A program made the translations under genes and the position numbers. DNA of 9,589 bases from Oscillibacter sp. (GTDB taxonomy: Bacteria > Bacillota > Clostridia > Oscillospirales > Oscillospiraceae). The stretch is from contig JAAVHG010000140.1 of the NCBI GenBank assembly GCA_014799855.1, forward strand, positions 1 to 9,589. Direction: 5' to 3'. The notes under the pieces are model-generated. The model worked only from the letters and a program-made list of their open reading frames with translations. It did no database searches and was not told the DNA's origin. Numbering within the stretch: position 1 is the first letter of the stretch; every line of letters starts with the position of its first letter. Shown one piece after another: positions 5,869-9,589 of the stretch.

Positions 5869-6741
5869 TCACTCCTGTCCAGCGTTGTCCACAGATGGGG
5901 CGCCGCTATCATAATGGTCTAAAAAGGAATAGGCCCGGCCTCCGTGCTTGAATCCCGGAAAGGTGTCCAGCTGGACGCCGTGAATCGCCTGAAAAATACT
6001 CTTTTCAATGTTGGGATTTCCCCGCCGAAGCTCACGGAGCAGGAGCTTGATCTCCTGGCGCTTGCTGTCGCCCACGCCGTCGCCGGAGCTGTCCCGGTTT
6101 TCCGTAAACCGGCAGGCGCATTGGAGGAACCGCAGGTGGTTGTAGTTTTTCCAGGCGGTGATATCCTCCTCATGGACGCAGTAGAGGGGCCGGATCAGCT
6201 CCATACCGGGGAAATTTTTGCTGTGTAGCTTCGGCATCATGGCCTGCAATTGCGCCCCGTAGAACAGCCCCAGAAGGGTGGTTTCCACCACGTCGGAAAA
6301 ATGGTGCCCCAGGGCGATTTTATTGCACCCCAGCGCCTGGGCCTGGGCGTACAGGGCTCCCCGGCGCATTCTGGCGCAGAGGTAGCAGGGATTTTTTTCC
6401 ACCTGGGCGGTCACGTCGAAGATACCGCTGGAGAAGATGGTCAGGGGCACGCCCAGCAGGGCGGCGTTTTCCTCCAGCCGCCTCCGGTTTTCCGGGTTGT
6501 AGCCGGGGTCCATGGCCAGAAAGGACAGCCGGAAGGGCCGGTCCGAGTGGCGGAGCAGCTCCTGCATCAGCTTGGCCAGAACCATGGAGTCCTTGCCGCC
6601 GGAGACGCACACGGCGATATGGTCCCCCGGCGACACCAGCTCATACCGCTTGACGGCGGCGATGAAGGGATTCCACAGCCGCTTTCGATAGGTTTTAATC
6701 AAACTGCGCTCCGCAGCTTCACAGGGGGAGAGCTCTCGCAT
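5869..6741 (-). CDS. TtcA-like tRNA thiolation ATPase (PP-loop)
   Basis: This is a PP-loop ATP pyrophosphatase of the TtcA/TilS superfamily, closest to TtcA, which makes 2-thiocytidine in tRNA using a 4Fe-4S cluster. From the ATG at 6741 (290 residues) it shows the PP-loop SGGKDS (47-52), PCYLCARMRRG (118-128) with the CxxC cluster ligands, KIALGHHFSDVVETTLL (about 141-157), and MPKL followed by IRPL, all in the TtcA order. The second cysteine site reads FLQCACRF (CAC, 208-210) rather than the PCxxC of enterobacterial TtcA, but one cysteine can still serve as the third ligand. An upstream TTG at 6795 is in frame and would overlap the cls stop. The ATG is preferred because GGAGG (6751-6747) precedes it at 5 bases. 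The length fits TtcA (about 310). It lies 44 bases after cls and 6 bases before the Sel1 gene. The exact tRNA product is not certain from the sequence. Confidence 0.85.
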   Translation of the reverse strand: MRELSPCEAAERSLIKTYRKRLWNPFIAAVKRYELVSPGDHIAVCVSGGKDSMVLAKLMQELLRHSDRPFRLSFLAMDPGYNPENRRRLEENAALLGVPLTIFSSGIFDVTAQVEKNPCYLCARMRRGALYAQAQALGCNKIALGHHFSDVVETTLLGLFYGAQLQAMMPKLHSKNFPGMELIRPLYCVHEEDITAWKNYNHLRFLQCACRFTENRDSSGDGVGDSKRQEIKLLLRELRRGNPNIEKSIFQAIHGVQLDTFPGFKHGGRAYSFLDHYDSGAPSVDNAGQE

Positions 6742-6785
6742 AAACGCCTCCGGGTTTTTCCCTCCCGGCCCCGGCAAGGGCCGGA

Positions 6786-8351
6786 TTACAGCCAAATCGC
6801 CCCCAGCCTGAAGATAGAAGCGAACATTTTCCTGAACACGTTCCGGCTGTTCCAGTCCTCCAGGGTGTAGGGAGCGCTGACCGCCATAATCTGGTCCAAA
6901 TCCTCCAGCAGCTCCTCAATGACGGGCATGTGGTAAAACAGCGCGCCGCATTCGTAGTGGAGCTGGAAGGTCCGGTAGTCCATATTGGTGGACCCGATCA
7001 ACGCGGCCTCCCGGTCCGCCATGACGCATTTGGCGTGGAGAAAGCCGGGGGTGTACTTGTAAATCTTCACCCCATGGGCCAGCAGCTCTCCCCAGTAGGT
7101 TTCCGCCACCATATAGGTGAACTTGTGGTGGTCCGGAACGCCGGGGATCAGCAGCCGCACGTCCACCCCCGCGTCGGCGGCGATGCACAGGGCCTTCTGT
7201 ATGGACTCCTCCACGGCGTAGTAGGGCGTGGTGATATACAGCATCCGCTGGGCGGAGGAGATGAGCTGCAAATAGGTGTCCTCCACCGGGTTGTCGGGGT
7301 TGTTGAGGGGCCCGTCGGTGAAGGGCTGGCACCAGCCCCGGCTTTCGGGGCCGTGATGGCGGGAGCGGTAGTAGTCCTCCTCGTTGGGGAAGGTCCGGCC
7401 CATCATCTTCCACATCTGGATAAACTGGGCGGCGAAGCCCCAGGCCCCCTCGCCCTCGACGCGGACGCCGCTGTCCTTCCAGTGGCCGAAGCGGACGATG
7501 AGGTTGGCGTACTCGTCGGCCAGGTTGATGCCGCCGGTCCAGGCGTAGTGGCCGTCCACCACGGCGATCTTCCGGCGGTCCCGGCAGTTGAAGTAGATGC
7601 GGTTCACATAGGGGTGGACGGGGTTGAAGGCCTGGACTTCAATCCCGGCGTTCTGCATGGCCTGCAGGGTCTCGTCGGAAAAGCGGGTGAGGTTGCCGAA
7701 GTCGTCGAAGATCACGCAGACCTCCACGCCGTGGGCGGCCCGCTCCTTCAAAATCCCGAAAATCCGGTCCCAGAGCTGCCCCTCCGCCAGGATATAGTAT
7801 TCCAGAAAGATATAGACCTCCGCCCGGGCCAGGTGGTCTATCAAGTCCTCAAAGAAGGCGGCGCCGTCGCCGAAATATTTGGCGGAGGTTTCCCGGTAGA
7901 GGAGGAAGCCCCGCTTGTGGAGGTATCCGGCCAGACGGCCCCAGGCGGGGGACTGGCGGCGGAGCTTGGCGAGGTTGTTCTCGCTGGTCCGCCGGAGGCC
8001 GCCGCCCTCGGGAATGGGAGGCACCTTGCGGAGGCTCAGGCTCTTGGCCTGATGGGTGCCGCCCCAGAAGAAGAACAGGAGGATGCCCGCCACAGGCACC
8101 GCCAGCAGAAGGCACATCCAGGCCAGCTTGAAGGAGGGGCTTCCGGGGCGGGTATAGACCCGGATAGCGGCGATAGCGCCCATCCACTCCAGGAGGATAT
8201 ACACGATGGTGGCTTTGTCCCGCAAAAAGACGGCCAGCAGCAGCGTCACGGCAATCTGGGCCGCGACGGTGAGGGCGCACATGGCGATGCTGGCGGCGGC
8301 GGAGATGCGCCGCTCGGCCCGCTGCATTTCATAGGATTGATTCTTTCGCAT
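6786..8351 (-). CDS. cls: cardiolipin synthase-like phospholipase D protein with altered first HKD motif
   Basis: The 521-residue product has the layout of bacterial cardiolipin synthase: N-terminal hydrophobic segments (about 18-43, 49-63 and 76-97), then two phospholipase D domains. Cardiolipin synthase joins two phosphatidylglycerols to form cardiolipin and glycerol at the membrane. The second HKD motif is intact: HAKCVMAD with H439, K441 and D446, followed by GSTNMDYRTFQLHYECG. The first motif reads RRKIAVVD before GHYAWTGGINLADEY. Everything matches except that the catalytic His is Arg259 (codon CGC at 7577-7575, one base from CAC). This may weaken or abolish the normal two-site mechanism, so it could have a changed function. 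The ATG at 8351 is chosen over the GTG directly before it because AAAGGAGG precedes it at 5 bases. It is the first gene of the operon with the TtcA-like and Sel1 genes and has its own strong promoter at 8387-8415. Confidence 0.9.
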   Translation of the reverse strand: MRKNQSYEMQRAERRISAAASIAMCALTVAAQIAVTLLLAVFLRDKATIVYILLEWMGAIAAIRVYTRPGSPSFKLAWMCLLLAVPVAGILLFFFWGGTHQAKSLSLRKVPPIPEGGGLRRTSENNLAKLRRQSPAWGRLAGYLHKRGFLLYRETSAKYFGDGAAFFEDLIDHLARAEVYIFLEYYILAEGQLWDRIFGILKERAAHGVEVCVIFDDFGNLTRFSDETLQAMQNAGIEVQAFNPVHPYVNRIYFNCRDRRKIAVVDGHYAWTGGINLADEYANLIVRFGHWKDSGVRVEGEGAWGFAAQFIQMWKMMGRTFPNEEDYYRSRHHGPESRGWCQPFTDGPLNNPDNPVEDTYLQLISSAQRMLYITTPYYAVEESIQKALCIAADAGVDVRLLIPGVPDHHKFTYMVAETYWGELLAHGVKIYKYTPGFLHAKCVMADREAALIGSTNMDYRTFQLHYECGALFYHMPVIEELLEDLDQIMAVSAPYTLEDWNSRNVFRKMFASIFRLGAIWL

Positions 8352-8386
8352 CACGGCCTCCTTTCAGGGGAAAAGGTTCAAAGGAT

Positions 8387-8415
8387 ATTATAGCGAAAAA
8401 GAAGCAAAAGGGCAA
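8387..8415 (-). promoter_or_regulatory. sigma-A-type promoter of the cls operon
   Basis: On the - strand TTGCCC (8415-8410) is followed after 17 bases by TATAAT (8392-8387), a perfect -10 box. It lies about 36 bases upstream of the cls start codon, giving a short leader with the AAAGGAGG ribosome binding site. No other good promoter is visible between cls, the TtcA-like gene and the Sel1 gene, so it probably drives all three. Confidence 0.7.
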
Positions 8416-8711
8416 CTGGTTTTTTAGGAACTCCCATTTGAAATAATGGTTGCTGGATATAAACTCCGGCGATTTCACGAAAGGCTCCGACAAATATGTC
8501 AATAATTAGAAAATGGTCTGTAGACAGTTCCGGCTCATTTCTTATCCTTGTAATAAGCAAGAAAGTATTATATTGTATAGTAAAAAGGTAGATGCTTCAA
8601 AGTTGCTCTAGCATTGCTACCGCTAGTTGCGCAAATGTTTAGTAGACTATATAGAAGTCAATCGAGGATTCTAGTATTATTTAGTATCATAACAAGGAGG
8701 ACATAAGGCCT
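8416..8711. other. AT-rich intergenic region before the XRE regulator
   Basis: From 8355 to 8711 no convincing gene is present. The part next to cls holds the cls promoter. The rest is markedly AT-rich compared with the left side. A 60-codon frame on the - strand (8378-8560) has no ribosome binding site, overlaps the cls promoter and resembles nothing known to me. The + strand carries the likely promoter of the regulator and an imperfect CTAGC/GCTAG inverted pair (8608-8612 and 8622-8626) that may be an operator. Confidence 0.5.
8627..8655 (+). promoter_or_regulatory. possible promoter of the XRE regulator
   Basis: TTGCGC (8627-8632) is separated by 17 bases from TATAGA (8650-8655), about 57 bases before the regulator ATG. 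The inverted pair CTAGC/GCTAG at 8608-8626 lies immediately upstream and touches the -35 box, a place where the regulator could act on its own gene. An alternative promoter is TTGTAA at 8550 with TATTGT at 8573. AT-rich DNA gives chance matches easily. Confidence 0.38.
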
Positions 8712-9179
8712 ATGAATTTTTCAGAAAAGCTTTTGACCTTGCGGAAAGCTAAAGGCATGACACAGGAGCAGTTAGCTGAGAAACTTGATGTTTCAAGACA
8801 ATCCATTTCCAAATGGGAAAGCGGCCAAGCTGTTCCTGAATTAGAAAAGATCGTAGCATTGAGTACGATTTTTGACGTTACAACCGATTATCTGTTGAAG
8901 TCATCGGAGATTGATGATCTATCCCTAAAAACTGAAATGTTGGAAAAGCAACAACAGCAAATGCTTGTCCGTGAACAACAGCAACATCAGATTTGGGCTT
9001 GTATCCTGTACTCAATCGCTGTGTATCTGGTATTCTTCGCAATATGCTTTGTTGAACATGACTTCTTCCTTTTTCACGAAACGGGCATAATGGGAAAACC
9101 GGTTATATTCGCAGAATTTCTCATTTCAACTGCTGCTGTTATAGTGATTTGGGTTCAGAAACTTGGGAAATGGAAATAG
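8712..9179 (+). CDS. membrane-associated XRE-family transcriptional regulator
   Basis: The 155-residue product has an XRE/Cro-type helix-turn-helix at residues 5-62: [20 protein letters not shown], then [20 protein letters not shown], then [13 protein letters not shown]. This is the classic form found in many Firmicutes regulators. A Gln-rich linker follows (79-93), then two hydrophobic segments (about 94-113 and 131-148) that should anchor it in the membrane with the DNA-binding domain inside the cell. Proteins of this plan are common in Clostridia, usually next to small transporters or unknown membrane genes, and are of unknown signal. The ribosome binding site AAGGAGG (8694-8700) is 11 bases from the ATG, longer than ideal; no better in-frame start exists. 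The gene is AT-richer than its neighbours and stands alone between the cls promoter and a strong terminator, so recent transfer is possible. It may regulate itself or the divergent cls operon; neither is shown. Confidence 0.88.
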   Translation: MNFSEKLLTLRKAKGMTQEQLAEKLDVSRQSISKWESGQAVPELEKIVALSTIFDVTTDYLLKSSEIDDLSLKTEMLEKQQQQMLVREQQQHQIWACILYSIAVYLVFFAICFVEHDFFLFHETGIMGKPVIFAEFLISTAAVIVIWVQKLGKWK

Positions 9180-9248
9180 AAAGAAAAAAGGTAGCCTCTG
9201 TCTGAAGACCATTATTATGTTGTAATCTGTTATTTTAAAGAAGAACTC

Positions 9249-9292
9249 AAACGAGAAGACAAGGTTTCCATACGCGCCTTGCCTTCTCGTTT
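9249..9292. terminator. bidirectional terminator between convergent genes
   Basis: AAACGAGAAGACAAGG (9249-9264) and CCTTGCCTTCTCGTTT (9277-9292) pair over 16 positions with one mismatch around a 12-base loop. The stem lies 70 bases after the XRE regulator stop on the + strand and 5 bases after the stop of the - strand flavoprotein gene (TGA at 9299-9297), so it can serve both convergent transcripts. Confidence 0.75.
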
Positions 9293-9296
9293 CTGT

Positions 9297-9589
9297 TCAG
9301 ATTATCATTTCCGAAAATGTGCCAGCCATCCGCCCCACAAAGCTCCATTGGCGTTCCATGTAGGACTTTAGCTGCCGGGTGTCGCGTTGGTACTCTGCAT
9401 AAATCCCGATCAAATCGCCCCAGTGATTTGCGACCGCATTGGCGGCACAGTAGCCGCTCTCCATCCCAGCAGAAATCCCCTCGCCCATCGGATTGAGGAA
9501 CCCGGCGATCTCACCGGCGAACAGTACCCGGCCCTGCCCATAGGTGACGGAGCAACCGGGCCGGATATGGGGCATCAGCCACTTTTCCG
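9297..9589 (-). CDS. geranylgeranyl reductase-like FAD-dependent oxidoreductase (3' end)
   Basis: The frame is open from the window edge on the - strand to a TGA at 9299-9297 and gives the last 97 residues of a flavoprotein. GRVLFAGEIAGFLNPMGEGI, then SAGMESGYCAANAV, is the conserved second FAD-binding motif (GDAAGxxxPxxGEGI-type) of the geranylgeranyl reductase/p-hydroxybenzoate hydroxylase-like family. The N-terminal FAD-binding GxGxxG fold and the catalytic part lie outside the window. The helical C-terminus ends in GRMAGTFSEMII. Clostridial members are usually annotated as NAD(P)/FAD-dependent oxidoreductases with no proven substrate. The gene ends at the convergent terminator shared with the XRE regulator. 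Confidence 0.82.
   Translation of the reverse strand, partial: EKWLMPHIRPGCSVTYGQGRVLFAGEIAGFLNPMGEGISAGMESGYCAANAVANHWGDLIGIYAEYQRDTRQLKSYMERQWSFVGRMAGTFSEMII

Noticed and set aside
3550..5922. A 790-codon open frame on the + strand, antisense to the Sel1 gene
   Set aside because: It is in codon register with the Sel1 gene. An antisense stop there needs TTA, CTA or TCA in the sense gene, which GC-rich codon use avoids. Its protein is a low-complexity Gly/Ala/Leu repeat echo of the array, and it has no start signals.
6930..8393. A 487-codon open frame on the + strand, antisense to cls
   Set aside because: It has the same codon-register explanation. The - strand reading has intact phospholipase D motifs and a good ribosome binding site, while this frame shows no family motif.
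8378..8560. A 60-codon frame on the - strand upstream of cls
   Set aside because: It overlaps the cls promoter, has no ribosome binding site and matches no family known to me. It could be a gene remnant, but nothing supports it.

Overview
The window looks like a piece of chromosome from a GC-rich, Gram-positive gut anaerobe of the class Clostridia, most likely Oscillospiraceae-like. This is inferred from the GC-rich codon use, strong AGGAGG-type ribosome binding sites, a SpoVB-type flippase, ferredoxin-tailed aldo/keto reductase and flavodoxin genes, and a Sel1-repeat protein. No rRNA, tRNA, CRISPR array or phage gene was seen.

Left part (1-2070, + strand): the window opens with the ferredoxin-like C-terminus of an aldo/keto reductase. 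A 160-bp near-perfect palindrome flanked by TA follows and looks like a miniature inverted-repeat transposable element. It directly abuts a broken second aldo/keto reductase gene, which has lost its start, has at least two frameshifts and has no normal C-terminus. A short remnant resembling the tail of a flavodoxin-family FMN reductase follows, then an intact flavodoxin gene and two hairpins that probably end transcription. This appears to be a decaying redox gene cluster in which only the last gene is clearly intact.

Centre (2129-8415, - strand): a strong promoter (TTGCCC, 17 bp, TATAAT) at about 8387-8415 appears to drive three closely spaced genes. They are a cardiolipin synthase-like phospholipase D protein, a TtcA-like tRNA thiolation ATPase, and a 768-residue protein with an N-terminal zinc ribbon and exactly 18 Sel1 repeats of 36 residues. 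A strong hairpin follows the Sel1 gene. Beyond it, on the same strand, lies a SpoVB/MurJ-type polysaccharide flippase. The cardiolipin synthase has an arginine where the first HKD motif should have histidine. The Sel1 array contains a reiterated two-repeat module.

Right part (8416-9589): an AT-richer stretch carries an XRE-family regulator with two membrane segments, a likely promoter and a strong convergent terminator. On the other side of the terminator is the C-terminus of a geranylgeranyl-reductase-like flavoprotein that runs off the window.

No clearly new multi-gene system is visible. The best leads are the substituted phospholipase D motif, the highly regular Cys-rich zinc-ribbon/Sel1 protein expressed with a membrane lipid enzyme and a tRNA modification enzyme, and the palindromic mobile element at the broken gene.
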